NCBI GenBank assembly: GCA_964036045.1 | Contig: OZ038379.1 | Coordinates: 81,075,429-81,139,428, forward strand | Length of the DNA stretch: 64,000 bases | Source: Eutreptiella sp. 'Long Island Sound 2002' | Taxonomy: Eukaryota > Euglenozoa > Euglenophyceae > Eutreptiales > Eutreptiaceae | Direction of reading: 5' to 3' | Shown here: piece after piece, positions 33,151-43,430 of the stretch | Layout: the number at the start of each line of letters is the position of its first letter | How positions within the stretch are numbered: the stretch's first letter is position 1 | The notes under the pieces: model-generated | The model's input: only the letters and a program-made list of their open reading frames with translations | Database searches by the model: none | Told to the model about the DNA's origin: nothing | Position numbers and translations under genes: made by a program

Positions 33151-34002
33151 CCAAGCCAAGTAGAAGGGAACCAGGACCGGACCGCCCCCCCCCAAGCACG
33201 CCACACGGAGCAAGGGACCGGGGCAGGACACGCGGAGGGGCACAGACCACGTGGAAAGGCCCTACCAGCGCCCAGTGCCGGGACTGCGCGAGGTGCGCAC
33301 GCCACACCACCCAAGGGGGGGGGGGAGCGGACGCCGCGGGAGTGCGAGCGCACACACACGCAAAGGGCACGCGGGGACTACCAGAAGGGCAACCGGACCG
33401 AGCTCGCGGAACGCACAGACCGCGTGGAATGGCGTACCAGCGAGCAATGATAAGGGACACCCGGACAGGACGGCGCGCCACACACAGCGCGGGACACGCG
33501 AGGCGGGATGGGGGAAACATGAGAGACAAAACACGAGGTACCGGCCGAGCCCCCCGAACCGGCCGCGAGCGCCGCGCACACACGAACGGGGCACTGCACC
33601 CGCCAAGGCAGTAGTGGCGCATTGCGCCACGTTCCAACTCCTAGTGTAGGCAGCCTCCGCGCCACCCCTAGGGGGTCTCACTGGCGACAAGCCAGTAGCA
33701 CGGGCCCGGCGGCGCCGGCGCCCCGGGCGACCACGCATTAGGGGGGCGACGCGATGGGTAAGCGCCTGCAGCCACGGCTGTGAATTGATGCACTGACTGG
33801 GGAGTGGCGAAATGGGGAAGCTGGGGAGGGACGCGGGTCCGAGCCCTGTGAACCCGGGGGACTCCGCCACAAGGCAGGAGGTGCATCTTGGAGGGCCCCC
33901 CACTAGGACCCAGTGGGGAGGATATCACCTGGCCCGACCAGGTGGCCCCTAGGGGCCGAAAGGCGTCTAGTACCCGCAAAATCAAACCTCAAACCTCAAA
34001 AC
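33151..34002. other. GC-rich unique sequence between the satellite and transposon T
   Basis: No tandem unit and no convincing gene. The open frames here are compositional. A short inverted motif TGGCGCATTGCGCCA lies near 33613. Confidence 0.5.
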
Positions 34003-34219
34003 TTGTCGCGCCCTTGTTGCGCCCTTGTTGCGCCGTTGTCGCGCCCCTTGTCGCGCCCCTTATTACGCGATAACACCCCTTATGCCGCCCTTATCGGGCA
34101 GCCTTGTCGCGCGATAACCCCCTTATCGCACCCCTTGTTACACCCCCTTGTCGTGCCCCCTTTTGTGTTGTATTCGTAGGTTTCTGTTGCACTTTTCCCT
34201 CTTCCCTTGTTCTCAGACC
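34003..34219 (+). repeat. Left end sequence of transposon T, copy 2
   Basis: About 90% like 24697-24901. Repeated CCCTTGTTGCG and CTTGTCGCGCGATAAC motifs, then GTAGGTTTCTGTTGCACTTT, which probably serves as the promoter or leader of the transposase gene. Confidence 0.8.
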
Positions 34220-34251
34220 TTCTCTTGTGTCCAAGGGAATTACCGGTGGTC

Positions 34252-35882
34252 ATGGAGGCTTTGAGTGCAGCCGGAGTGTGCATTGGGAATTGGGTCAAAC
34301 AACACAAACGTGTTCTGGGGACAAGAAGGTTGGTGGGACCGGGTCTGGTGTTGCAGACTGCCACCATAAGGGCATTGAATCAGCAGCTAGCCTTTCATGC
34401 AACCACTTCTTTTGCCCACATCCGTGTGGTACGACAGTTTTTTGCGGAGGTCATTGAGTCCTGTCTCAGTGACATGATCTACCCCATTATGGATGCCAAC
34501 CCCATCCTTTTGGGTTGCACCCTTCATTTGCTGAATGCCGACACCGATGCACCAGGTTGCGCCAGTGTGAAGGATGGCAGCAATGCCAGAGTGGAAGAGA
34601 AGGAGGCCTTCAGGGTTGTTAGACTAGTCCATGGAGCACGACAACAGCACACACCCCATTGGTGTACCACTAGGGCTGTTGTGTCTGAGACAGGTGCACC
34701 TCGGGCCTCAGCGAGCAACAAGCTTGCGAGGTTGTCAACCACCAAATTAGTTTGTCGCAAGCTGCCAAAACATTTAAGACCCAGGGCCCGGACATCATTG
34801 TGGTGTTGTCAGCTGCTATGATGCCACCCCTTTGTGGAAGGCATCAGCAACACGGTGTGACATTTCTGTCCACTGCTGGCAGCAACCAAGTGATGCAGGG
34901 GCCCCCAGCCCATGGCCAATTTGGTGGGCCATGTGGGGGGGTGATGAGACACATTTTATGCTAGCCATGGACAAGGCACATGACCTCAATGGTCAGGTGC
35001 ACGATTTGTGTCACAATTGCGACATTATGTGCGAAGGGAAGACCCTAGGCTTCAAGTGTGTCATCACGGGGGATGGGAAAAATATGCATGCCGGGAACTC
35101 CTCCTCCAAATCTAAGTGTTGGATTTGTGAGGAAGATAATGGCCTAGCATTTTTTGTCGGAGAAATGAAGCGTGGGGTGAAGTGGGGTGCTTACCTCAGG
35201 TGCATCCCAACCGGGGGGAGAGTAGGTGACTACTTGCATGCAACATGTAGAATCCTGTGCATCCTCGTGAGAAGGCTAAGGGGGGACTTCCACCAAAGAG
35301 GAATCATTGTCCGGTTGCGTGAGCTGGACGGGGAGATGCACGAGATCAAAGAAGTTTGCAAGGCAATCCCAGAGGCAGAAAGGACTTCACCAAGGCTGGC
35401 CAAAGAGGGAGGTTTTGACCTTACAAGTGCCAATGCCTTCATGGCCAACCCCTAATGGGCAGACAACATTGTCACCATTGCCAAAGCACGTATGGGGAAT
35501 GTGGAGACCCCTACTGGGCCTTTGGTATGGGTGGTCCTTCGTACCCTCTTCCACCAGTTTGCACATATCTATAGGGCTTGGAGGCAAAAAGAACTTTTTG
35601 CAAATAGTGATGTTGCCATGTACACTAATGCGGTGGACCGCTCCCGCGAGGCATGGGGAGACTTAGGGTGGAAGGTGAGCACGTGGATCCATTGGACATG
35701 TGCTCACTCACCTTATTTTGCACAGGAATATAGCAATATATATATTTTTTCAAGCATTCCTAGTGCAAAAAGGAATAGCCCTTTCAAGAGGGACCTACAC
35801 AACAGTTGTAAGGGATGGGCTGTCGTAAAGCCAAGGTTATCTAGGCTTTCCATGGGCCATGTTGTAAACACGAATAACCTGG
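34252..35882 (+). pseudogene. Transposase-like gene of T, main part
   Basis: First ATG at 34252 (MEALSAAGVCIGNW). The frame shifts near 34825, and one UAA (35453-35455) interrupts the second part. Conserved blocks in the second part are GGDETHFMLAMDKAHDLNGQ, GDGKNMHAGNSSSKSKCWIC (Asp-Gly and a CxxC pair) and GRVGDYLHATCRILCILVRR. The order Asp motif, zinc-binding Cys pair, then (G)DxLHxxxRI resembles DDE-type transposases of large eukaryotic families; RAG1/Transib proteins have a comparable order. The last codons lie at 46822-46907 after Gy-3. Confidence 0.5.
35878..35882. repeat. Target site duplication CCTGG, left of Gy-3
   Basis: Repeated at 46817-46821. Removing Gy-3 and one copy restores an open transposase frame. 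Confidence 0.9.
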
Positions 35883-36415
35883 TGAAAGTGCTGCCCTGGG
35901 TCGTTGATGGTGCCGGAGGGCTCGGGGCCGGCAAGACCAGTGGGGCAGGCACGCGAGGAGTCGACCTGAACGCTGCTGTTGGGGGTAGAACCGGATACAC
36001 GAACACCAACGGAGGCGAGAGCAGCAACAACGGAAGCAAGATCCATGCTGATTGTTATCCGGCAGAAAATCCCAGTCTATGAAGAAAATTGATGCGGATT
36101 ATTCTAAGTACATCTGAGTGTCCAAAACTATCTGAAAAGATTTATATAAATCCGATTGTGAAAAATATTTGGCCGATCTGGCCCGCGAGCACGCGTCAGC
36201 GGCAAATGGCGATTCCAGGTAAATGATCCGAACGCGCCGGATTTACGGAGAATGGACCGCGGAATCAGATCCGGCACATCAGAAATATATAGGTCTGATC
36301 CTGAGACCGAGCTGCGAGGCGGCGATTCCGCCGAAGCAAAGAAAATGACCAAAATGTAGTCAATCTGGGGCAGATCTGTGAAAATCTGAGCAGATGGGGG
36401 TTAGCCGCACTTACA
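35883..36415 (-). repeat. Gy-3 3' LTR
   Basis: 533 bp, about 98% identical to 46283-46816. On the plus strand it begins TGAAAGTGCTGCCC and ends CCGCACTTACA. It holds the same TTTATATAAA box as the other LTR. Confidence 0.93.
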
Positions 36416-36430
36416 CTCCCCCTCCAAAAA
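36416..36430 (-). promoter_or_regulatory. Polypurine tract of Gy-3
   Basis: Minus strand TTTTTGGAGGGGGAG directly before the 3' LTR. Confidence 0.85.
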
Positions 36431-38262
36431 CACACTGGGGTGTGTCGCTACGTCAACGAAGAACGTAGTGCGGGTAAGTCCCAGAAAAAAAAAGAGATGT
36501 AGCCTCGATGGGGCGAAATCCGCTTGATCCGACCTGATTTGGACTGAATTGGCACTGAATCAGGCTGGATGAACCTGAAATGAGACCGAATGAGAAGTGA
36601 CGAACAGTCCTCCGTGCAGTAAAACATTAGGTTAAGGGCTAAAAAGCATGTAAACGTATCGAGAATCGATACCAAACCATGCACTGGTTGAGAATGAGGT
36701 AGATTATTGGTGGATTGAGTGGGGGAATCAAGAAATGGAGTGACATCTCAGCGCTCTGGCACGGTTTCGCTGTCGCGGGCACGCTACGGTGTCCTCGCCG
36801 AACTCTACATCGTGTTACTCCCGCTTTTCTCGTTCTGAAAAGTGCAGCATGTGCTTCAGCTTTGGAGCATCTGGTAGATGATCACAAGATTCAGCAAGAT
36901 TGAGAGTCAATTTGAGCAGAGATGAAGGAGATTAAACAATCACAGAGAGGGAAAACAAATACAAATGTAGTCTACAGGCCCTAAGTGAACCACAGATGGT
37001 AGGGATGTTTTTCTGTTCACTTATCTGTACACAGATCTTCGAGGAATGAGAGGAGATGACAAGGAAATCAACCTAAATTGTCCTAAAATGAGGAAATTCC
37101 CTAAGATGAATGTGAAATGAAGCGGAATGTCTAGAACTGAAAATACTAACACCCTCGTTTAGACTAGAGTTAATATATGTTGTCGTTTATACAGCTCAAT
37201 TGTGCTTTCCGGCACGTTGGTTCGCGAGCATCCAACAGATTCCATGAGAATGTGGATCATGTGATGATGCATCATGATGGGACATGCTGGCCCTGGATCC
37301 TTGGCATGTAACGCGCCGAAGGTTCGCTGAAGGCGCTTTACTGACAGTATATAACTGAGAGACACCGAATGGTCCTTTATTTACAGTGTCGGCGGTGTCA
37401 ATCGACTTGGAAAAGGCCAATCTTTCGATCGAGTCCCACATGACACTTGGATTCACCATTTTCGACAGTTTCAGGTCGGATTGAGCTCACATTGGCGTGT
37501 GCCAAAAATACAACGAAGCTTACGGACTTCAGAGGTTGCTGTTAGAAGTCCCTAGAGCCCCTATGTGAAGGTTGTCTGAACAATTGACGTCGAGGTTTTG
37601 CACAACAGTGGCAGAATGATGGACAAACCTGAGGAATTCAAGGTAAATTCAAGGAATCTGGATCTGAATCTGGACTTTAGCTTCAGCATCACGGCAAATG
37701 AAGGTAAGATCTGAGTTCCTGGCGTCGCATCTGGTGCAGCCAGTACTACAGGGGGTGCCTGTAGGGGTGAATGTCGCCGGCCGGCGTTTTTACTATGTAC
37801 ATTTGCTTCCATCTGCACGAGTAGCCAAATTCCAAAGATGCACAGACCAACAGAGACAAGATTACCCCGAATCTGCCTGAATTAAGCCTGAGTTTGGTTT
37901 TTTTTGAACACGGCAGCACACTCCGTGGCTTTCGGCAGCGTATCTACGCCTTGTCTGCCAAACGGAGACCAAAGAAAAGTTGATTGACGTCAAATTATCA
38001 AACATTCGCAGTTCTCCACATCATGATGTAATCAGGAAAAATGAACAGTGGATTGAACAGAATGTGGGTTTTTCAAGTCGTCAGAACACTCACATTGGAA
38101 TAAGTGGTCGACGGGGCGAGGCTGGAGCTTTTGTAGGAGTTGGACATGCAAGGGTTTCGAACCTACACCCTTGAGCCCTAGCTACGAGTGCCATGACGCC
38201 CTGGACTAGACGACTGTTAGCCAGATTATGGCGTCGGCGACTCAAGTCACGACAGATCTCCC
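36431..38262 (-). other. Gy-3 3' untranslated region
   Basis: 1.8 kb between the chromodomain frame and the polypurine tract, with no credible coding sequence. A GGTTCGAAACCC motif near 38150 (minus strand) resembles a tRNA B box, but no cloverleaf can be drawn. Confidence 0.65.
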
Positions 38263-39849
38263 TCAATTCGGCCAAGCACGAATACATGTGACCACCAACC
38301 TGTCTGGTGGGGCCCTCGTACGGCTTGGGTGCTGTAGATCAGCGGCCGAACTCGAAGCTTGGTCCTCATTTGGCTCCTGGGCTGGCCTGACCGCAGGAGG
38401 GGGGATCGACGGATCAGTCCTGGAATGTGGCTGCTGAGGGCCGTAAAAGGCTGGATCTCGATTCACCACAGGTCTTTTTCCGTCGCTCTCCACCTGTCTG
38501 TCTGGTTTCGACAAACAGTCTGTCAGGAGTACGCCAATTTCGGGGTGCTTCTTGAGGAAGTCGATGAACCCCTTGGTGTACCCATGGACAAAAGAATGGG
38601 CTGGTTCCCAGTTGTTGTGACTGGAATCAAAGCCCCTCCACTCACATAGAAATTCCCATTCGCCCTTGGCGTCACGTCTTGCTTCTAAAATCCTCTTGAG
38701 TTCGTACTTCCCCCCTTCGATGACCCAATCGCACAAAAATTTCGAAGTCCAAAAAAGGGGTTTAACCCGATCCTTGGGGGAGGGGATCTCTCTCTTGAGG
38801 CGATCGCCCGAAACATCAATTTCCCTGCTGACATCCACACAAATCCTCCACCTGTTCTCACCTAGACGCGCTGTAACAGTGAATGGGCCCTCCCACAAGG
38901 GAAGAAGCTTATCATCTCCGTCCAGGGTGGTTTCGGATTTTCGAAGCCAAACTCGATCATCGACTTCAAAATTGTGGGGGTTTTTTCGGCCTTGATTCTG
39001 GACCCAAAGCCAGTCAGCTTGATGCTTATCGATTAATTTCGAGACAGTTTTATCTGCTCGTTGGACGTCGTCCAAAAACAACGAAGCATCTTTACAAGGG
39101 CGAGGATTATTCAACGGCATGTTCCACCAACACTTCTTTCGTCCAAAGACAATTTCATTTGGAGAAAAGCCATGGTACAAAGGCGTGTTGTGGTAACGGC
39201 GAAGCAATGCGAACAGAACTTCAAGCCAATGGAAATCTTTCTCACTCGCGAGCTCCTTACGAAGCATATTTATAATAGAGCGGCCGGCTCTTTCGCCAGG
39301 CAGCGCTCGATGCGATAGGATTTCACATCTTAGGTGGTGGATTCCAAGGCGAGCACATAGTTTTCTCCACCATTCGGAGGTGTACTCTTTGCCTGAGTCC
39401 GTAACCACCTCGGATGGGACGTCCCAACCTCCCATCCAGGTCTGCGCGCACCATTTGGCGGCAGCCTTGCCAGTCATGGACTCGATGTTACAAGGCAACA
39501 CCTGAATGTAGCCGGAATGACGGCACTGAATAAGGAGCACTCCATTGACCTTTTTGTTGGTCCAATGGCACTCTTCGTCGTCGAGTTCACCAAGATAGAA
39601 AAAATCAATGGTGACTCTGTTAAAGAGGCGCTCCGGAATAGGGTGTGGCCTCAGATGGCCGTGCTTCTTCGCGCTGGGGGGCGTCGGGACAGCACATTGG
39701 GCGCATCCGGCGGCTACTTTCATGCAATGAGTATATAGCCGTGAGCCAAACAACCTATGTTTAATCATCGACCATAATCGTGTGCGTGGGGGGACTCCCA
39801 TTTGTGCCACCAGTTTAACACTCGGGGGGCCAGGGTGTCTGGTACGCAC
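38263..39849 (-). CDS. pol: Gy-3 pol: integrase and chromodomain
   Basis: A 528-codon open frame. The zinc-binding end has HCMKVAAGCAQC. The core triad lies in VTIDFFYLGE, VVTDSGKEYTSEWW and ALPGERAGRSIINML. After HNFEVDDRVWLRKS and LLPLWEGPFTVTARLGENRW (GPF-type module) comes a clear chromodomain, KYELKRILEARRDAKGEWEF then LCEWRGFDSSHNNWEPAHSF. This is a chromovirus integrase that would direct insertion to marked chromatin. A frameshift at about 39800 separates it from the RNase H frame. The 100-residue tail after the chromodomain has no recognised motif. Confidence 0.88.
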   Translation of the reverse strand: MRTRHPGPPSVKLVAQMGVPPRTRLWSMIKHRLFGSRLYTHCMKVAAGCAQCAVPTPPSAKKHGHLRPHPIPERLFNRVTIDFFYLGELDDEECHWTNKKVNGVLLIQCRHSGYIQVLPCNIESMTGKAAAKWCAQTWMGGWDVPSEVVTDSGKEYTSEWWRKLCARLGIHHLRCEILSHRALPGERAGRSIINMLRKELASEKDFHWLEVLFALLRRYHNTPLYHGFSPNEIVFGRKKCWWNMPLNNPRPCKDASLFLDDVQRADKTVSKLIDKHQADWLWVQNQGRKNPHNFEVDDRVWLRKSETTLDGDDKLLPLWEGPFTVTARLGENRWRICVDVSREIDVSGDRLKREIPSPKDRVKPLFWTSKFLCDWVIEGGKYELKRILEARRDAKGEWEFLCEWRGFDSSHNNWEPAHSFVHGYTKGFIDFLKKHPEIGVLLTDCLSKPDRQVESDGKRPVVNRDPAFYGPQQPHSRTDPSIPPPAVRPAQEPNEDQASSSAADLQHPSRTRAPPDRLVVTCIRAWPN

Positions 39850-41345
39850 AATTTACCCTCCATCCACAGCTTCCCCCCATCCAACGAATATTCCGCAAAA
39901 ATTCCATCCTTGTGAGCATCTCTGGATTTGAGATTCTCAAAGACCTCTTTAAACATGGAATCATGCAGATAATCAGACGTCCAGTCACGGATGATAAGGG
40001 AATCTTTCGGCAGGGGTGGAGTTTTGGCCAGATCTCGACGCTTAATGCCCTGAATCAACCGAAATCCACTTACACGTCGGGTGTAGTCAAACCGTTTCAC
40101 ACTCCCTGAGGAGGGATCGGTGACTTTCTCCACGACTTTCAGTGATTTGGTGACGATCTCATGGGCATGCGCCGGATCTGAGAAGGCCGTGATGTCGTGA
40201 CACGGGCATGCGTGCTGTTTAACAGTGCATTGCATGCATTCACGTCGAATGAGCTTTTTTTCTTCCTGATCCCACTCGATTACGACGTGGCGGTCCTGCT
40301 CCGTACCATGGATGTTGGTACTTTGCAGCCCCTCTGAAGCGGGGTAAGCCCATCGGCTCAGAGCATCCGCTACCGTGTTATGTTTTCCAGGCAAATACGA
40401 CACATGGAGGTCAAACAGACTGAGAAATTCGTGCCATCTGGCCCGTCGACCAGCTGGGCTCCCGACAGTATCAATGTGTTCGGTGGCCCAATACTCCAGA
40501 GATCGATGATCCGTCAGGACCTCGACTCGATTGGTGCCAACCCACGATTGGTACTTTTTCAAAGCACAGATTATGGCGTAGGTTTCTTGCTCACGCGGCG
40601 ACCACTGCATTTGGCGTGGGGCTAGCTTCCGAGACCAAAATGCAAGAGGGTAATGATCACCTGTGGCTTCATCAACCTGTTCAAGGACAGCTCCGATCGC
40701 GTACCTAGAAGCGTCGGTTCTTATGTAGAAGGGTCGGTCAAATTTCGGCACCTGCAACGTGGCGACTTCGCAGAGGGCCGCCTTCAAGTGATGGAAGGCC
40801 TCCTCGCACTCGTCAGTCCACTTGACACGAACCTTTGAACCTGCTTTGCCCGCATCTCTCCCTACCTTCAATAATTCAGTGAGGGTGGCAGCAAATTTGG
40901 CATAATTCGGCACGAAAGTGTGGTAAAAATTGCAACAACCCAGGAATCCTCTCAATTCCGTGATCGTCTCAGGGCGCTTCCACTTCTGAATGGCGACGAG
41001 CTTCCCTGGACTGGGTCGTCGGGTGCCATTCTCAAGGAGAGAACCACAAAATTCGACTGATTTTAAAAAAAATTTTCCCTTCCTTGGCCCACAAATCAGC
41101 TGATTGGCATCGAGAATGTCCAAAACCTGGTTCAGCTGCTTTTCATGTAGGGCCACCAGCTCAGCTTCGGTCAGTCCCCCCCCCTCTGTCGCGATGATTA
41201 TGTCATCTATGTACACACTCACGAAGGCAGGAAGCTCAGGATGAGCTGTAAAAAGTACATGCTCCATCATTCTTTGAAAAAACGAAGGGGCGTTCTTCAG
41301 GCCCATGGCATGACCGTCCACTGGACTGGGCCACATGGCGTGCAC
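39765..41345 (-). CDS. pol: Gy-3 pol: reverse transcriptase palm/thumb and RNase H
   Basis: A 526-codon open frame. It starts in the palm (GLKNAPSFFQRMMEHVL) and has the catalytic box SVYIDDIIIATEG, then LRGFLGCCNFYHTFVPNYAK. RNase H follows with FYIRTDASRYAIGAVLEQ, SPREQETYAIICALKKYQSW and EVLTDHRSLEYW, and the connection ends LPGKHNTVADALSRWAY. The N-terminal palm is in shifted frames at 41297-41600. The order and motifs are canonical for gypsy elements. Confidence 0.9.
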   Translation of the reverse strand: MHAMWPSPVDGHAMGLKNAPSFFQRMMEHVLFTAHPELPAFVSVYIDDIIIATEGGGLTEAELVALHEKQLNQVLDILDANQLICGPRKGKFFLKSVEFCGSLLENGTRRPSPGKLVAIQKWKRPETITELRGFLGCCNFYHTFVPNYAKFAATLTELLKVGRDAGKAGSKVRVKWTDECEEAFHHLKAALCEVATLQVPKFDRPFYIRTDASRYAIGAVLEQVDEATGDHYPLAFWSRKLAPRQMQWSPREQETYAIICALKKYQSWVGTNRVEVLTDHRSLEYWATEHIDTVGSPAGRRARWHEFLSLFDLHVSYLPGKHNTVADALSRWAYPASEGLQSTNIHGTEQDRHVVIEWDQEEKKLIRRECMQCTVKQHACPCHDITAFSDPAHAHEIVTKSLKVVEKVTDPSSGSVKRFDYTRRVSGFRLIQGIKRRDLAKTPPLPKDSLIIRDWTSDYLHDSMFKEVFENLKSRDAHKDGIFAEYSLDGGKLWMEGKLCVPDTLAPRVLNWWHKWESPHAHDYGR

Positions 41346-41600
41346 ATACAGGTGAGAGGTCGGCTGTCCTTCCTCAACGGCATTTGGTGAAAGCCGTGAC
41401 GGAGATCCAACACAGAAAACAAACGACCTCTTGCCCTCTTGGCGATTTCCTCCTCAATGAGGGGCAGGGGGTGTGAATCCGCCTTGGTTTCGGCGTTGAG
41501 GTTGCGAAAATCAACAACCATTCGCCAACCATCAATAGTGTTCTGGTCTGCAGGCGGCGGCTTCGGGACTGTGAAGGGTGCACTCGCTGGTCATACAACC
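41297..41600 (-). pseudogene. pol: Gy-3 pol: N-terminal reverse transcriptase segment
   Basis: The shifted frame reads SAPFTVPKPPPADQN, WRMVVDFRNLNAETKADSHP and FSVLDLRHGFHQMPL, which hold the fingers and the first catalytic Asp. Frame changes near 41590 and 41335 separate it from the neighbours on both sides. Confidence 0.82.
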
Positions 41601-42281
41601 CTCAAGCCAACCAAATTCCGTGAGATTTCTCTCGATTATTTTTCTGAGGATCTCATGTTTATGTCCATGGTTCTCATAAGGACGCTGTTTCTTCGCCTTG
41701 TACCCTTCACGAAGCTCGATGAAGGCTTCACCGAACTGCCCACGGACAGGGGGGTCTTTGATCAACTTCCCCGAAAGGGTTGTGTCCTTCCTTTCCTCAA
41801 AAATCTTTTCTCTTGACTTGGAACACAATTCAGTGTCCACCTGATCGCCAGGAATTACTGTCGAAAAAACTTTGGCGACTTCTTCGGCCTTGGCAGGAAG
41901 AATCTTCTTACGGATGTCCCTAAAAAGGTCCGTATCAACTGCCTCTTGAAGATAGGTGGGTCGAGTGTCGACATTCCAGAGATTCTCCTCGTGATCCAGC
42001 TCCTCGAAAGGATCTATGAAAGCTTCCACAAGGGGTTTTTCATAAAAAACTCTGAATTTGCGGCGCGATTTAAAATTTTTCTTCGCCCGTGCAATGAAGA
42101 TTCTTTTGGATGTAGATCGTATTGGGGAAGAGGGAGACGAGGCGGATCCATTTGACGTTGGATCACCTTGGGCATCTGACGGACAAAAATCAGAAAAAAT
42201 AGATTCATCATCAGTACCACGCTCAACCTCAGATTCAGACCCAACACAGGAATCAGTACCAGAGTCAGCAGAATCAGAGTC
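41601..42281 (-). CDS. pol: Gy-3 pol: acidic and basic spacer before reverse transcriptase
   Basis: Continues the methyltransferase-like frame. A Ser/Asp/Glu-rich segment (SDSDSADSGTDSCVGSESEV) is followed by a Lys/Arg-rich one (KRIFIARAKKNFKSRRKFR). No catalytic motif recognised. It probably links the extra domain to the polymerase. Confidence 0.6.
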
Positions 42282-42668
42282 AGAAAGCTTTCCATCCACC
42301 AGGAATGCCAGCGAACTCCAGGGCCGCTGTGGCAGGGGACCTGTGTCGTCCCTGGCATACAGCTTAATCTTCCTGGGAAGTTCGATGTAATCTACACAAA
42401 TGTCTTGCAATTCCTGAAACCAAGGCTTGTCGTCCCACAAGGGCACAACTAAAATCGCCTGGGTTTTATCTTGCTTGATTTTGTGGATGACCTGCTGGAT
42501 TAAGTGAAACGGAGGATTAATCCATAACTTCTTGTCCCATTTATGGTTCCAAGCGTCACGAAAGTGCTTGTCAAAGCGCTTGTTCTCGCGGTTAGGGAAG
42601 GCATCATACTGTGGCCAAAGGGAGTGGTGTTCATAAAAATATTCACAAATTGTATCGCGCCATTTGTC
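42282..42668 (-). CDS. Gy-3 pol: methyltransferase-like (Dam-like, DIRS type) domain
   Basis: Residues about 97-225 of the frame that starts at 42956. The pattern is DAFPNRENKRFDKHFRDAW, then KKLWINPPFHLIQQVIHKI, ILVVPLWDDKPWFQEL and a final hydrophobic strand WSSLAFLVDG. The NPPF box is motif IV of N6-adenine methyltransferases, and the spacing is that of the Dam-like domain known from DIRS retrotransposons. The AdoMet-binding FxGxG motif is not obvious, so activity is uncertain. The frame is open through the whole domain. Confidence 0.7.
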
Positions 42669-43301
42669 GACAACTCTGTAGGATGAAGAGTGCCAGCGCG
42701 AAGGGCGTCGTGGCTGGGAGTCCCTACGAAGACATTCTAACTCTCGGGAGTAATCGGCACTCCCATTCACCTCTGCAATGGTGACATCTTCGCCAAACTT
42801 TGGTGTAACCTTTCGCTTCAAAAATTCTTCTGCACTTTTAAACCCTGCGTGCAAAAAAAGAAATTCAGGACGCTCCAAGGGACCTGACTCCAGCAAAAAA
42901 CAACGCCGATGACCTACGGGCGCCACCCTGTTCTTGCTAAGCCAAGGATGGCCCAAGTAAAGGTCATACTTTATGTCGGCACGATAGAAGTAGTCATCCT
43001 TAAGGATAACTTCCTACACATTGCCTTCTTCCCAAAGGTCTTGAGCGACCAAATGAGTTGATATATAACAACCGCGTTGCCCACCTGCGAGAGAATGTCC
43101 AGAAACTCCCTCGAGGGTAACAGGATGAGGCGACTCAAACACGCAGTCGTCGGGTAAGAAAGAATTGGAATGGAGATTTACCTCTGATCCATTGTCACAC
43201 AAACAAGTGGCGAGGTGGAAATTTCCCTTGCGATCAGAGACCCACAGCTTTGTGACAAACTGACGGGCCCTGTGCTTGGACTGTACACCAACCTCGTCCA
43301 C
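42669..43301 (-). CDS. pol: Gy-3 pol: aspartic protease, one in-frame stop
   Basis: The domain reads HLATCLCDNGSEVNLHSNSF, VTLEGVSGHSLAGG and, after UAG at 43014-43016, the closing strand KYDLYLGHPWLSKNRV. The catalytic motif is DNGS where retropepsins have D(T/S)G(A/S). The second half of the usual fold, with the D/N-x-L-G strand, is in place. The frame is the same as gag, separated from it by one UAG. Confidence 0.65.
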
Positions 43302-43430
43302 TACAACAGAAGGATCCGCTGCCGGATCCAGGGGAGAGGAGACAAGCGACCCTACATCAAGTAGTGGTCGAGGAGGAATCTGGGAATCATGCCTGAAATC
43401 GCCTGGGGAGGGGCGATTTTCGTGGCTCCC

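Noticed and set aside
24845-33244. Very long open frames (up to 580 codons) on both strands of the satellite
   Set aside because: They follow the tandem repeat, occur on both strands and in several frames at once, and reflect scarce stop codons in GC-rich DNA. Monomer lengths (about 196 and 209) are not multiples of three, so the frame changes from unit to unit.
38120-38235. Possible tRNA gene on the minus strand (GGTTCGAAACCC)
   Set aside because: The T-arm stem does not pair well and no acceptor or anticodon stem can be drawn; it lies in the Gy-3 3' untranslated region.
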